The translations under genes were made by a program, and so were the position numbers. A DNA stretch of 11,741 bases from Bryobacteraceae bacterium (lineage in GTDB: Bacteria; Acidobacteriota; Terriglobia; Bryobacterales; Bryobacteraceae). The notes beneath the pieces were generated by a model. The model had not been told where the DNA came from. It was given only the letters and a program-made list of their open reading frames with translations, and did no database searches. Location: positions 1 through 11,741 of the forward strand of contig CANGVB010000048.1 of assembly GCA_947456995.1 (NCBI GenBank), read 5' to 3'. Of the stretch, positions 1 to 7,977 are shown piece by piece (within the stretch, counting starts at the first letter, position 1; every line of letters starts with the position of its first letter).

Positions 1-115
1 CAAGCGTGTGTACATGGAGACCAACAAGGGCGATCGGGACCGCATTGAGCTGGTGCTCAAGCGTGTGTACATGGAGACCAACAAGGGCGATCGGGACCGC
101 ATTGAGCTGGTGCTC
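1..115. repeat. Perfect 57-bp in-frame tandem duplication at the window edge
   Basis: Bases 1-58 are identical to 58-115, giving two exact copies of a 57-bp unit inside the S9 peptidase frame. The unit is 19 codons, so the frame is kept and the peptide [19 protein letters not shown] appears twice. Extra copies may lie to the left. Absolute identity at the very start of the sequence suggests either an assembly artefact at a contig end or a very recent duplication. Confidence 0.95.
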
Positions 116-2002
116 TTTGACCCCGCAACGATGAAAGAAGAATTCATCGAGACCGACCCGATGAAGCGGGTAGACCTTGGTGGTGTCGTTTTCTCGGAAG
201 TGACCGAAGAATTGGCTCTCACCACTTACACCGATGAGAAAACCCGCCGCTACTTCAAGGACAAAAAACTCGAGGCGGATTACAAGTGGCTGCAGTCGAA
301 ACTGCCAGGCCGGGAAATCGGAATGGGATCCCGCACTAGCGACGAGCAACTTTGGCTGATCTCGGCGACAGGCGATACCGAACCCGGCTCAACATACCTC
401 TTCGATCGCAAAAACAAGAAGCTGACGCTGCAGTATGTCGTGCGTGAGAAGCTGCCGCGTGAGTCGCTCTCCTCGATGCAGCCAATTCGCTACAAGTCCT
501 CGGATGGCCTTGAAATCCCCGCCTATCTCACCCTGCCAAAAGGCCTGAGCGGCAAGAGCCTGCCCACAATCATTGTTCCTCATGGCGGCCCCTGGGCTCG
601 CGATTTCTGGGGCTACAATTCTCTGGCGCAGTTCTTTGCCAACCGCGGCTATGCAGTGCTTGCGGCTAACTTCCGCGGCTCCACTGGCTACGGCAAGAAG
701 TTCCTCAACGCTGGCAACGGCGAGTGGGGCAAGAAGATGCAGGACGACCTCACATGGGGTGTCAAGCACCTGATCGCAGAAGGCATTGCCGACCCCAAGC
801 GCGTGGCAATCCTCGGTGGCTCCTACGGTGGCTATGCGACGCTGGCTGGCGTTGCTTTCACCCCAGACGTGTACCGCGCAGGTGTCGATATTGTTGGACC
901 CTCGAACCTGAACACGCTGCTTGAAGCGATTCCTCCCTATTGGGAAGCTGGCAAGAAAATGATGTTCTCGCGCATGGCCGATCCCGGCACGGCAGAGGGC
1001 AAAGCGTGGCTCAAAGAACGTTCGCCACTGACGGCGGCAGACAAGATCAAGACCCCTCTGTTTGTGATTCAGGGCGCAAACGACCCGCGTGTGAACAAGG
1101 CCGAAGCCGAGCAGATTGTAATTGCCTTGCGCGACCGCAAGTTCCCCGTGGAATACATGCTAGCCCCCGATGAAGGCCACGGCTTTCAGCGCCCTGTGAA
1201 CAACATGGCGATGTTTATGGCGATTGAGAAATTCCTCGCCAAGCACCTTGATGGTCGCTATCAGGAAGGTGGCACGCCTGAAGTGCAGAAGCGCTTGACC
1301 GAGATCACAGTAGACCCGGCGACCGTGAAGCTGGCACCGAAAGTAGATGCCAGTGCAGCCTCGATTCCGAAGACGGCGATGGGATTGACGCCGGGCGTCT
1401 ACAAGTATCAGGCCAAGATTTCTGTCGCGGGCCAGGAGATTCCGATCAAGCTTTCAACCACGATCAAGGAAGAAGGCGGAGTCTACGTTGCTACCGATTC
1501 GATGGACACGCCGATGGGTCAGGTAACCGACGAAGCCACGCTCGACAAGGCAACGCTTGAGGTAAAGAAGCGCAGTGTGCGTCAGGGCCCGATGGCTCTC
1601 GATGTCACCTACGTCGATGGCAAGGCTTCCGGCAAGATGGCCATGAACGGCCAGGATCGCCCGATTGCTGCCGACACCGGAGGGGCGTTGTTTGCCGACT
1701 CTGCAGCCGCACAGTTCTCGATCGGCGCGCTTCCGCTGGCCGACGGCTACAAGGCGACCTATCGCAACTTCGACTTGCAACGGCAGAAGCAGAAGCTGAT
1801 GCAGTTGCAAGTGGCGGGCTCAGAAAGCATCACCGTACCGGCTGGCACGTTTGACTGCTACAAAGTCGAACAAAGCTCGGCCGAAGGCGGGCCGGAGAAA
1901 GCCACCATCTGGATCGACAAGGCGACTCGCAAGTCAATCAAGGTGAGTTCAATCATGCCCGCAATGAATGGCGCAACGATGGTAATGGAGTTGCTGCCCT
2001 AA
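2..2002 (+). CDS. S9 family (prolyl oligopeptidase-type) serine peptidase with C-terminal DUF3108-like domain, 5' partial
   Basis: The reading frame is open to the left edge, so the true start lies upstream; the GTG at 8 is only the first possible start codon inside the window. The visible part begins in what should be the end of an N-terminal beta-propeller, followed by an alpha/beta-hydrolase domain (about 484-1255). The catalytic triad is complete: Ser in GGSYGG (codon 821-823), Asp in QGANDPR (1082-1084) and His in DEGHGF (1178-1180). The oxyanion-region motif PHGGPW is also present. In this family the enzyme cleaves peptides, often after proline; substrate here is unknown. After a linker (about 1256-1390) comes an extra beta-rich domain ending in [12 protein letters not shown] and a WID strand, typical of DUF3108-like domains. 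Most S9 enzymes end at the hydrolase domain, so this is a fusion or lineage-specific extension. The stop overlaps the convergent DHS-like gene by 4 bases. Confidence 0.93.
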   Translation, partial: KRVYMETNKGDRDRIELVLKRVYMETNKGDRDRIELVLFDPATMKEEFIETDPMKRVDLGGVVFSEVTEELALTTYTDEKTRRYFKDKKLEADYKWLQSKLPGREIGMGSRTSDEQLWLISATGDTEPGSTYLFDRKNKKLTLQYVVREKLPRESLSSMQPIRYKSSDGLEIPAYLTLPKGLSGKSLPTIIVPHGGPWARDFWGYNSLAQFFANRGYAVLAANFRGSTGYGKKFLNAGNGEWGKKMQDDLTWGVKHLIAEGIADPKRVAILGGSYGGYATLAGVAFTPDVYRAGVDIVGPSNLNTLLEAIPPYWEAGKKMMFSRMADPGTAEGKAWLKERSPLTAADKIKTPLFVIQGANDPRVNKAEAEQIVIALRDRKFPVEYMLAPDEGHGFQRPVNNMAMFMAIEKFLAKHLDGRYQEGGTPEVQKRLTEITVDPATVKLAPKVDASAASIPKTAMGLTPGVYKYQAKISVAGQEIPIKLSTTIKEEGGVYVATDSMDTPMGQVTDEATLDKATLEVKKRSVRQGPMALDVTYVDGKASGKMAMNGQDRPIAADTGGALFADSAAAQFSIGALPLADGYKATYRNFDLQRQKQKLMQLQVAGSESITVPAGTFDCYKVEQSSAEGGPEKATIWIDKATRKSIKVSSIMPAMNGATMVMELLP

Positions 2003-3240
2003 CGGGCGAGCGGATAGGTAAGACCTTCCATCAACCAGTCGCGATTGAGCTGGACAGCCTCGGTAAGAGTCTGTACCAGCTCTTCGCGTTTTTCGTAGAG
2101 ACGATAGCCGGTGCGGGGGCGCAGATACCCGCGCGCCTTGGGGTTGTGTTCAAAAAGGTGCTCTTCGCCCACTTCTTCGGCCTTCTTCTGGTAGTAGGCG
2201 CGATTGTCGAGCAGGGCTTTGATGATGAAAGGCATGAGCAACGAGTAGTCGCTCTGCAGGCTCTCGGTAGCCTCGGTGTAGGTGTCTTTGTCGACCTTAC
2301 CCCAGGTGACGGCTTCGGCCGGGAAGCAACTGGAGAGTGAGCCGTCTGTGACTGGTGCCGTGACGATTTGCACGTCGAAGTTATAGCCACGTACGTTGGG
2401 CAGGCCCAGGATCTGGCCGAGGGCGGGCTCTGGTTGCAGGTTGAAGTTCTTCGGTACGCCGCCGCCGAGTACGAGTGTGGCAAGCGCGCCCACAGGGTTC
2501 TTGAAGAGGCCCCAGTAGTGATACGCGCAGGCTTCAAAAACTTCAGCATGCAGGTCCAGATCGAATGAGTATTCGTCAATCAGGCCGGCCTTCTTCATGG
2601 CCCAGAGCTTCATCGAATTGAGAAAAACACTACCATCGCCCGGTGCCCCTACAAAGACGGGGACGGCGAGGCGGTTGCAGGCAGCGAGCAGGCCTTCCTC
2701 CACTCCATTGGCTTTCTCTTGCTTTGAATAAAACTTACCCAGCAGGTTACGCATCTCGGTGCCGGTCATCTTGCGCTGAAACTCAGGCAGTTGCAGCATC
2801 GCGGTGAGGAAACGATCCTGATCAAGCAGCACGTCTTCGTCGAAAGCCATGTCGGTAACGCGGATCGTACGTTCGTCACGCAGCGCGCCGTCGTCCCCGA
2901 AGATCGGCACTTCGTGGACGGGGTTCTTGTGGCCGTCGAGGCTGCGGTGGCCATCGTGATAGCAGACGGCGTCAGTCGTGGAAAGGTAAGCAACCCAGCC
3001 GGTTTCGAGCAGCGGCAGCAGCCAGGTCTGGTGTTGGCCGCTCACCGTGATCGGGCCGGCGATGGCGACCGTGATCGGGCAGCCCATGCCAATGGCCGTA
3101 TCGAGGATCGAATAGACCCGGCGCAGAAAGGCTCCGCCAAAGGCAGGCAGGCAGTTGATGAAAACTTCGTGCAGGCTATTGCACTCGTCGACACGCTTGG
3201 TCAGGACAGTGCGCTTGTCAGGGTGGTGGTGTTGGTTCAT
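1999..3240 (-). CDS. Deoxyhypusine synthase-family protein (bacterial DHS-like)
   Basis: This 413-residue protein carries the hallmarks of the deoxyhypusine synthase family (PF01916). LVLGGGVPKNF (around residues 257-266) holds the lysine (K264) matching the catalytic lysine of eukaryotic DHS, which forms the enzyme-spermidine imine. PVFVGAPGDGS (about 194-204) and AEAVTWGK near the C-terminus correspond to the NAD/spermidine-binding segments. The N-terminal half has the bacterial-type ISTTDAVCYHD-like region (about 86-95). In eukaryotes and archaea DHS modifies eIF5A. Bacteria lack that target, so relatives are assigned to polyamine metabolism such as homospermidine synthesis, or left undefined. 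The ATG overlaps the TGA of the upstream PIG-L gene (ATGA, 3237-3240), which suggests translational coupling; no strong Shine-Dalgarno sequence precedes it. The TAG overlaps the end of the convergent peptidase gene. The family is secure; the substrate is not known. Confidence 0.88.
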   Translation of the reverse strand: MNQHHHPDKRTVLTKRVDECNSLHEVFINCLPAFGGAFLRRVYSILDTAIGMGCPITVAIAGPITVSGQHQTWLLPLLETGWVAYLSTTDAVCYHDGHRSLDGHKNPVHEVPIFGDDGALRDERTIRVTDMAFDEDVLLDQDRFLTAMLQLPEFQRKMTGTEMRNLLGKFYSKQEKANGVEEGLLAACNRLAVPVFVGAPGDGSVFLNSMKLWAMKKAGLIDEYSFDLDLHAEVFEACAYHYWGLFKNPVGALATLVLGGGVPKNFNLQPEPALGQILGLPNVRGYNFDVQIVTAPVTDGSLSSCFPAEAVTWGKVDKDTYTEATESLQSDYSLLMPFIIKALLDNRAYYQKKAEEVGEEHLFEHNPKARGYLRPRTGYRLYEKREELVQTLTEAVQLNRDWLMEGLTYPLAR

Positions 3241-4022
3241 TGGCTTACGACGTTTGTGAGTTGTTGCAGGATTTCCTGAAGTAGTGGGGATTGTGGATAA
3301 GGATGGCCATGATACTGGCGGAAGCCTTCACCGAAGGCGAGCCCGGCGAGGCTGCCGCGCTTGGCTGTCCAGCGTGTAGCGGTTTCAACATAGTCATCCA
3401 TACCGTGTTGCTTCTTGAGCCAATTGCGTTGGGACGCGTGGCAACCGACGAGAGCTTGTTTGAGTTCGATCACCTCAGCGACGTCGACAACAAATTCCGG
3501 GCGCAGAATGTTGCCGTCGCGATCGATGCCGTCTGCGGAATCCATAAAGTAGAGATGCGGGATACGGTCGATTGCGGTGAACTCGCCGGTAGAGTAGTTG
3601 GGCGCAGAGGCACCAAAGCAAGCGTCGCGGACCAGCGCGTGTGTGGCTTCGTGGTCGCAATGATAGTCGGGATTGTTCGAGGTGATGACGATGTCGGGAC
3701 GCGTCTCGCGGAGGATCTGTGTGACACGGCGACGGCCGGCATCATCGTTAAAGATGGCCAGATCACGGAATTCTGCGCAAAGGTAGTCGGCACCAATCAT
3801 GGCGGCAGCGGTGGCTGCTTCCATGCGTCGAATCGATGAAATTTCAGAGGGCCCCATCTCGGCGGAGCCACAATCGCCGGGGGTCATTGTGCATATGGTG
3901 AGTGAGATTTCAGTACGTGCCAGTAAGGCGAGAGTGCCGCCGGCGAGGATCTCAACGTCGTCTGGATGGGCGTGGATGGCCAGAATTCTCATAGGTTTTG
4001 TGGGGAATCCCCATTCTCGCAT
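3237..4022 (-). CDS. PIG-L/LmbE family deacetylase
   Basis: This is a zinc-dependent N-deacetylase of the PIG-L (LmbE, BshB, MshB) family, which usually removes acetyl groups from N-acetylglucosamine-type substrates. The family opening RILAIHAHPDDVE supplies the AHPDD metal motif, and YHCDHEATH supplies the second metal motif. The C-terminal part (SQRNWLKKQHGMDDY, GLAFGEGFRQ) is typical of this group. The longest frame starts at ATG 4022, but homologues normally begin at MRILAIHAHPDD, i.e. ATG 3990-3992, giving 251 residues; I favour that start although neither has a clear ribosome binding site. The gene ends in an ATGA overlap with the DHS-like gene, so the two are probably co-expressed. BshB (bacillithiol) is a possible identity, but no bshA or bshC is nearby. 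The substrate is unknown. Confidence 0.88.
   Translation of the reverse strand: MREWGFPTKPMRILAIHAHPDDVEILAGGTLALLARTEISLTICTMTPGDCGSAEMGPSEISSIRRMEAATAAAMIGADYLCAEFRDLAIFNDDAGRRRVTQILRETRPDIVITSNNPDYHCDHEATHALVRDACFGASAPNYSTGEFTAIDRIPHLYFMDSADGIDRDGNILRPEFVVDVAEVIELKQALVGCHASQRNWLKKQHGMDDYVETATRWTAKRGSLAGLAFGEGFRQYHGHPYPQSPLLQEILQQLTNVVSQ
4002..4012. promoter_or_regulatory. Short palindrome GGGGAATCCCC upstream of the PIG-L gene
   Basis: An 11-base palindrome with 5-bp arms lies just upstream of the favoured PIG-L start (3992), in the divergent region shared with ilvD. It could be an operator half or a hairpin in the leader, or part of the coding sequence if the longer PIG-L start is used. 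Support is only the symmetry. Confidence 0.2.
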
Positions 4023-4041
4023 GCAGATTGAAGGCGCGGGA

Positions 4042-4054
4042 TTGATAAGATCAA
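4042..4054. promoter_or_regulatory. Inverted repeat TTGAT-AAG-ATCAA upstream of ilvD
   Basis: A 13-base inverted repeat with 5-bp arms ends 6 bases before the ilvD start codon. Its place would suit an operator or a small structure over the translation start. No branched-chain leader peptide, attenuator or T-box could be recognised, and the divergent gap is only 38-68 bases. Confidence 0.22.
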
Positions 4055-4060
4055 TGGTTT

Positions 4061-5731
4061 ATGAGTCTCAGAAGCTACACGATTACTCAAGGGCGTGACC
4101 GCGCGCCAGCGCGCTCCATGTTGAAGGCCATTGGCTTTACTGACGAAGATCTGCGCAAGCCGATCATTGGCATTGCCAATACCTGGATCGAAACGATGCC
4201 GTGCAACTACAACTTGCGCGACCTCGCCGTCAAGGTAAAGGAAGGCATTCGCGCCGCAGGCGGAACGCCGATGGAATTCAACACGATCGCAATCTCAGAC
4301 GGCGTGACGATGGGCACCGAAGGTATGAAGGCCAGCCTGGTCAGCCGCGACATGATCGCTGATTCGATCGAGCTTTGCGCTCGTGGCTACATGTTTGACG
4401 GAATCATTGCGCTGGTTGCCTGCGACAAGACGATTCCTGGTGCAGCAATGGCATTGCTTCGCCTGAACATCCCTGGCGTCATCATGTACGGTGGCACAAT
4501 CATGCCGGGCAAGCGCAATGGCATCGACATCACATTGCAGGATGTGTTTGAAGCCGTCGGCGCGAATGCAGCCGGCAAGATTTCTGATGAGGAATTGCTC
4601 GACATCGAAAACAAGGCCTGCCCCGGAGCTGGTGCTTGTGGTGGTCAGTTTACGGCCAATACGATGGCCACGATCATGGAACTGATTGGTCTTGCTCCGA
4701 TGTTCACCGGTAGCACTCCGCAGGTGGACCCGGCAAAGAACGATGTCGCCGTTCGTTGCGGCAAGATTATCGTTGATGCAGTGAAGCGTGACCTCAAGCC
4801 CCGCGACATCTGCACCAGAGCAGCCTTCGACAATGCAATCGCAAGCGTCGCAGCCACTGGTGGCTCAACCAATGCCGTGCTGCACCTGCTCGCCATGGCA
4901 CAAGAAGCCGGCGTTGAGCTGAAGATTGATGACTTCCAGGCGATCAGCGCCCGCACCCCGCTGCTCAGCAATCTCAAGCCTGCCGGCAAGTTCACCGCAG
5001 CTGACGTTCATACCGCTGGCGGCATTCCCGTAGTTGCCAAATACCTGCTGGAAGGTGGGTTTGTGGATGGCACCACGATGACGGTTACCGGCGAGACCTT
5101 TGGCGAGGAAGCCATGAAGGCTGTGCCAACGCCAGGCCAGGAAGTAATTCAACCCACTACCAACCCGATCAAGAAGTCTGGTGGCCTCGTGATCTTGCGT
5201 GGTTCTCTTGCTCCCGACGGTTGCGTGATCAAGGTCACCGGGATTGAGCGCAAGGGCCAGCGTGGCCCGGCGAAGGTTTATGAGCGCGAAGAAGACGCGA
5301 TGAAGGCTGTTACCGGCGGCGAGATCAAGGCTGGCGACGTTGTAGTAATTCGCTACGAAGGCCCCAAGGGCGGCCCCGGCATGCGTGAGATGCTGGGCGT
5401 AACCGGCGCCATCATGGGCGTAGGTCTGGGCGACACAACCGCGCTCTTGACCGATGGCCGCTTTAGCGGAGCAACCCGCGGCTTCATGGTGGGCCACGTG
5501 GCGCCTGAAGCTGTCGACGGCGGCCCGATCGCCTTTGTCGAAAACGGTGACATCATCAACATCGATATCGAAAATTGCAAGATCGATCTCGAAGTGGATG
5601 AAGCTACGCTCGCTGCACGCAAAGCCAAATGGACCGCACCGGAACCGAAGTACAAGACTGGCGTTTTTGCCAAGTACATCAAGACGGTAGGTTCGGCCAG
5701 CGAAGGCGCGATTACCTCCAAGATCTTCTAG
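4061..5731 (+). CDS. ilvD: Dihydroxy-acid dehydratase
   Basis: IlvD removes water from 2,3-dihydroxy-isovalerate and 2,3-dihydroxy-3-methylvalerate to give the keto acids for valine, leucine and isoleucine synthesis, in the cytoplasm. The 556-residue length fits the family. The Fe-S ligands are visible: Cys48 (TMPCNYN), Cys121 (ACDKTIPG) and Cys193 (CPGAGACGG). Lys123 in ACDKT matches the conserved magnesium-site lysine that is carbamylated in known structures, and Ser469 in GRFSGATRG is the expected catalytic base. This Cys arrangement is the one seen in enzymes with an oxygen-tolerant [2Fe-2S] cluster, but cluster type cannot be proved from sequence. The start at 4061 gives the usual short N-terminus before the [10 protein letters not shown] segment; no strong ribosome binding site precedes it. 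It is divergent from the PIG-L gene and followed after 18 bases by the CMD-type gene. No other ilv or leu genes are in the window. Confidence 0.97.
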   Translation: MSLRSYTITQGRDRAPARSMLKAIGFTDEDLRKPIIGIANTWIETMPCNYNLRDLAVKVKEGIRAAGGTPMEFNTIAISDGVTMGTEGMKASLVSRDMIADSIELCARGYMFDGIIALVACDKTIPGAAMALLRLNIPGVIMYGGTIMPGKRNGIDITLQDVFEAVGANAAGKISDEELLDIENKACPGAGACGGQFTANTMATIMELIGLAPMFTGSTPQVDPAKNDVAVRCGKIIVDAVKRDLKPRDICTRAAFDNAIASVAATGGSTNAVLHLLAMAQEAGVELKIDDFQAISARTPLLSNLKPAGKFTAADVHTAGGIPVVAKYLLEGGFVDGTTMTVTGETFGEEAMKAVPTPGQEVIQPTTNPIKKSGGLVILRGSLAPDGCVIKVTGIERKGQRGPAKVYEREEDAMKAVTGGEIKAGDVVVIRYEGPKGGPGMREMLGVTGAIMGVGLGDTTALLTDGRFSGATRGFMVGHVAPEAVDGGPIAFVENGDIINIDIENCKIDLEVDEATLAARKAKWTAPEPKYKTGVFAKYIKTVGSASEGAITSKIF

Positions 5732-5749
5732 AAAAGCGGATTCACAAAT

Positions 5750-6070
5750 ATGTACTCGATGGACAACATGAAGAAATTCCCCAAGATGGGGAAGCTCGCG
5801 CCAGACGCTATGGCTGCGTTTACTGCTTTCGACAAAGCAGCAATGGCCGATGGTGCGATTCCAAAGAAGTACAAGGAACTCATGGCTCTGGCAGTCGCGC
5901 TCACTACACAGTGCGTGTACTGCCTGGAGATCCATCGAAAAGCAGCATTGCGCGCAGGTGCCACCGAGGAGGAACTTACCGAGGTGGCACTTGTAGCAGC
6001 CGCTTTGCGCGCCGGGGCTGCCATGACTCATGGCACTCACCTGATTTCTGAAGAAACTGTGATTGAATAG
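5750..6070 (+). CDS. Carboxymuconolactone decarboxylase (CMD)/AhpD-like small protein
   Basis: This 106-residue protein fits the single-domain CMD/AhpD-like fold. The active-site pattern is complete: Cys55-Val-Tyr-Cys58 followed by His62 in CVYCLEIHRKAAL, preceded by KEL (residues 42-44) and followed by the helical segment TEEELTEVALVAAALRAGAA. In AhpD the CXXC pair and histidine relay reducing power to peroxidase AhpC; other members are decarboxylases or are uncharacterised. No ahpC lies beside it, so a general thiol-redox role is likelier than a specific AhpD role. It follows ilvD by 18 bases and precedes the propeller gene by 12, so the three probably form one transcript. A second ATG at 5759 is a possible start, and neither has a clear ribosome binding site. 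Confidence 0.88.
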   Translation: MYSMDNMKKFPKMGKLAPDAMAAFTAFDKAAMADGAIPKKYKELMALAVALTTQCVYCLEIHRKAALRAGATEEELTEVALVAAALRAGAAMTHGTHLISEETVIE

Positions 6071-6071
6071 C

Positions 6072-6079
6072 AGAGAGGA
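6072..6079 (+). promoter_or_regulatory. Ribosome binding site AGAGAGGA for the propeller gene
   Basis: A purine-rich Shine-Dalgarno sequence lies between the CMD stop and the next gene. It sits about 4 bases before TTG 6083 and about 13 before ATG 6092, so it supports initiation here but does not cleanly choose between the two starts. Confidence 0.6.
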
Positions 6080-6082
6080 TTT

Positions 6083-7168
6083 TTGAACCAGATGAAACGA
6101 TTCGCGAGCGCAACCCTGTGGGTTTTCCTGTTGGCAGTAGCATGGCACTTGTCCCCTGGTGGGCCCAATGCAGTGATGGGGCAGGCCGGCGGCGCCGGTG
6201 TGAGTGGCGAGGGCAAGTACAAGTTCCGTGTACTTTACACCTCGTCCCATCTGCCTGAAGAAGCCCAGAAGGTACTCAAGGCAGCCCATGGTGGCTTCGC
6301 AATCGACCGTCGCCCCGGCAAGGGCGAAGTCTATTTCTCGTTGCCCGGCGCGGGAATCGTTCAGATCAGCTCAGACCTCAAGACCACAAAGATGCTCGCC
6401 ACCGACCCCTCGATGCGCGACACCAATATGCACAACGCGATGTTCTGGCAGGCCAAGGACGGCACACCCTTCCTTAGCTTCCCGGGCAACGGCGTGGGCA
6501 AAGTCTTCACCACAGGCATCGACGGTAAGTTGATCCACACCCTGAACGCCCCAGATGGCAAAACCGACATGGGCCACCCCGTCGCCACCGACTATTTCGC
6601 CGGTCGCGGCAATTTCATCCCCACCGACGTAGAACAGCTCGACGGCATGTTCTATATCCCCACCGGCTACTCGAATCTTGATTTCGTATTGACGGCAAAG
6701 ATCACCAGCACCAACCCTTTCAAGGCCGCCTGGCACGACCTCGCTTTTGGCGGACGCGGCACAGCCGCCGGACAACTTGGCACAGGCCATGGCATCACAA
6801 TTCCTCCTGGCACAACACGCATCGACGTTTCAGATCGCCCCAATTCAGAGATTGATCGCTACACCCGCTACGGCCAGTATCTTTCCACCTTGCGCATGCC
6901 GCTTGGCTCCTTCCCCTGCGACGTTTACTACATGGATAACTACGCTGTAGTAGGCTCGCTGCACGGGCCGGATCGCAGCAAGGGCGCACCGATCTACCTG
7001 CTCGAAAACGACAAGCTGGTTTCGACTGTGATGGCCAAGGAAGACCTGGGTCTTGCAAACTTCCAGCACATCCACAACGCTGTGATCAAAGAAGTGAACG
7101 GCAAGATGTACATCATCGCGCAGGCCTGGAACCCGGGCGACTTCGCGATCCTCGAACAGATCAAGTAG
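6083..7168 (+). CDS. Secreted NHL-repeat/six-bladed beta-propeller-like protein
   Basis: The product has a Sec-type signal peptide: a basic start (MKR from ATG 6092), a hydrophobic stretch TLWVFLLAVAWHL and a likely cleavage region near VMGQAGG. It should act outside the cytoplasm. The mature part has repeated propeller-like strands. One segment, GHGITIPPGTTRIDVSDRPN followed by SEIDRY and a GQYLSTL strand, resembles NHL repeats and the peptidyl-hydroxyglycine lyase (PAL) type of propeller (H-x-n-DR-x-N-x-I). Scattered histidines (TNMHNA, TGHGI, QHIHNA) could bind metal, as in PAL, but I cannot assign an enzyme activity. The start may be TTG 6083 or ATG 6092; both keep the signal peptide. The gene ends in two consecutive TAG codons and overlaps the convergent ttcA-like gene by 8 bases. 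It is close behind the CMD gene, but no shared function is evident. Confidence 0.8.
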   Translation: MNQMKRFASATLWVFLLAVAWHLSPGGPNAVMGQAGGAGVSGEGKYKFRVLYTSSHLPEEAQKVLKAAHGGFAIDRRPGKGEVYFSLPGAGIVQISSDLKTTKMLATDPSMRDTNMHNAMFWQAKDGTPFLSFPGNGVGKVFTTGIDGKLIHTLNAPDGKTDMGHPVATDYFAGRGNFIPTDVEQLDGMFYIPTGYSNLDFVLTAKITSTNPFKAAWHDLAFGGRGTAAGQLGTGHGITIPPGTTRIDVSDRPNSEIDRYTRYGQYLSTLRMPLGSFPCDVYYMDNYAVVGSLHGPDRSKGAPIYLLENDKLVSTVMAKEDLGLANFQHIHNAVIKEVNGKMYIIAQAWNPGDFAILEQIK

Positions 7169-7958
7169 TAGTAAGAATCGGAAATGGCCCGGCGGTGGTG
7201 ACGACTTCAGTGTCGTCGCCCTCGTCGGGATCAAGATAGCGGCTGTCGAGCAGACGCTGCAATTTCACGTTACCCATCGCGCTCAAGAGGGAATCCTTGA
7301 GATTCGGGTGATCCTGCTCCATCTCGGCAAAGAAGTCCCGCACACTGCGGCGCACTGTGCCTGTCTTTTGAGAACACCCGCAAGGAATCACCGGGCAACC
7401 CAGCATTTGCGCATAGGCTTTGGTGAGGGTCTCGGGGGTGTAAACCAGAGGCCGGATGAGACGGAAGTCTTTGTCCTTCGAATAGGTGACCGGAGGCAGC
7501 GAACTCAGCGCCCCGGTAAACATCGCATTGCGCAACAGCGTCTCGCAGAAATCGTCAGCAGTATGGCCAAGCGCGATGACATTGACGCCCAGGCCTTTGC
7601 AAACTTCATAGACAGCCCGACGGCGGAAGCGTGAACACATGTCGCAACCGTGATCGGGCTCGTCATCGATCAGACGCAGGCTCGGCGGGTCGGTAAAGCA
7701 ATGCCACTCGATTCCACGGGAGAGCAACCATTCCCCATAAGGCTGGATTGGCGCCAGAAACTTGCCCTGCTCAATCGTGAAGGCGCAAACAGTGAAATTG
7801 ATAGGAGCCCGCCGTTGCAACGCAAGCAGGGCCTCCAGCAGAGTCACCGAGTCTTTGCCGCCAGACACACCAACGGCGACGCGGTCTCCTTCGCGAATCA
7901 TTTTGAATTTGGTTACGGCCTCTCCGACTTTACGGAGCAGCGCTTTTTCGAGGTCCAA
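7161..7958 (-). CDS. ttcA: TtcA-like tRNA 2-thiocytidine biosynthesis protein (PP-loop ATPase)
   Basis: The protein belongs to the TtcA/TtuA PP-loop family, which activates tRNA with ATP and inserts sulfur; TtcA makes 2-thiocytidine at tRNA position 32 using an Fe-S cluster. The PP-loop SGGKDS is at residues 32-37. Two cluster cysteines lie in CDMCSRFRRR (Cys105, Cys108), and a third is expected near IPCGCSQ (Cys193 or Cys195). ALGHTADD (129-136) is the family's second conserved motif. The start codon is TTG (7956-7958), supported by the typical TtcA opening LEKALLRKVGEAVTKFKMI; no ATG or GTG lies upstream before the preceding gene, and the first downstream ATG would sit too close to the PP-loop. 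It lies 19 bases after the 75-residue gene and is last in the sigma-factor gene set. The exact tRNA target within the TtcA/TtuA group is uncertain. Confidence 0.85.
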   Translation of the reverse strand: MDLEKALLRKVGEAVTKFKMIREGDRVAVGVSGGKDSVTLLEALLALQRRAPINFTVCAFTIEQGKFLAPIQPYGEWLLSRGIEWHCFTDPPSLRLIDDEPDHGCDMCSRFRRRAVYEVCKGLGVNVIALGHTADDFCETLLRNAMFTGALSSLPPVTYSKDKDFRLIRPLVYTPETLTKAYAQMLGCPVIPCGCSQKTGTVRRSVRDFFAEMEQDHPNLKDSLLSAMGNVKLQRLLDSRYLDPDEGDDTEVVTTAGPFPILTTT

Positions 7959-7977
7959 GATTCTATTATCGGCGACT

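Noticed and set aside
2031..2579. 182-codon frame on the minus strand inside the DHS-like gene
   Set aside because: It is an alternative frame of the same strand, rich in Ser, Thr, Arg and Pro, and has no motif; the main frame holds the DHS signatures.
3291..3839. 182-codon open frame on the plus strand
   Set aside because: It is antisense to the PIG-L gene, which carries AHPDD and HCDH motifs; it is a codon-bias shadow.
3237..4022. Naming the PIG-L gene bshB1 (bacillithiol synthesis)
   Set aside because: Family motifs fit, but no bshA or bshC is present, and the neighbour is a DHS-like gene, so the specific symbol is not supported.
5732..6082. Terminators between ilvD, the CMD gene and the propeller gene
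   Set aside because: The gaps are only 18 and 12 bases and contain no GC-rich hairpin followed by a T-run.
4865..6289. 474-codon open frame on the minus strand
   Set aside because: It lies opposite ilvD, the CMD gene and the start of the propeller gene, all of which have clear family motifs. Its translation has no recognisable domain and unusual composition (many Cys, His and Arg).
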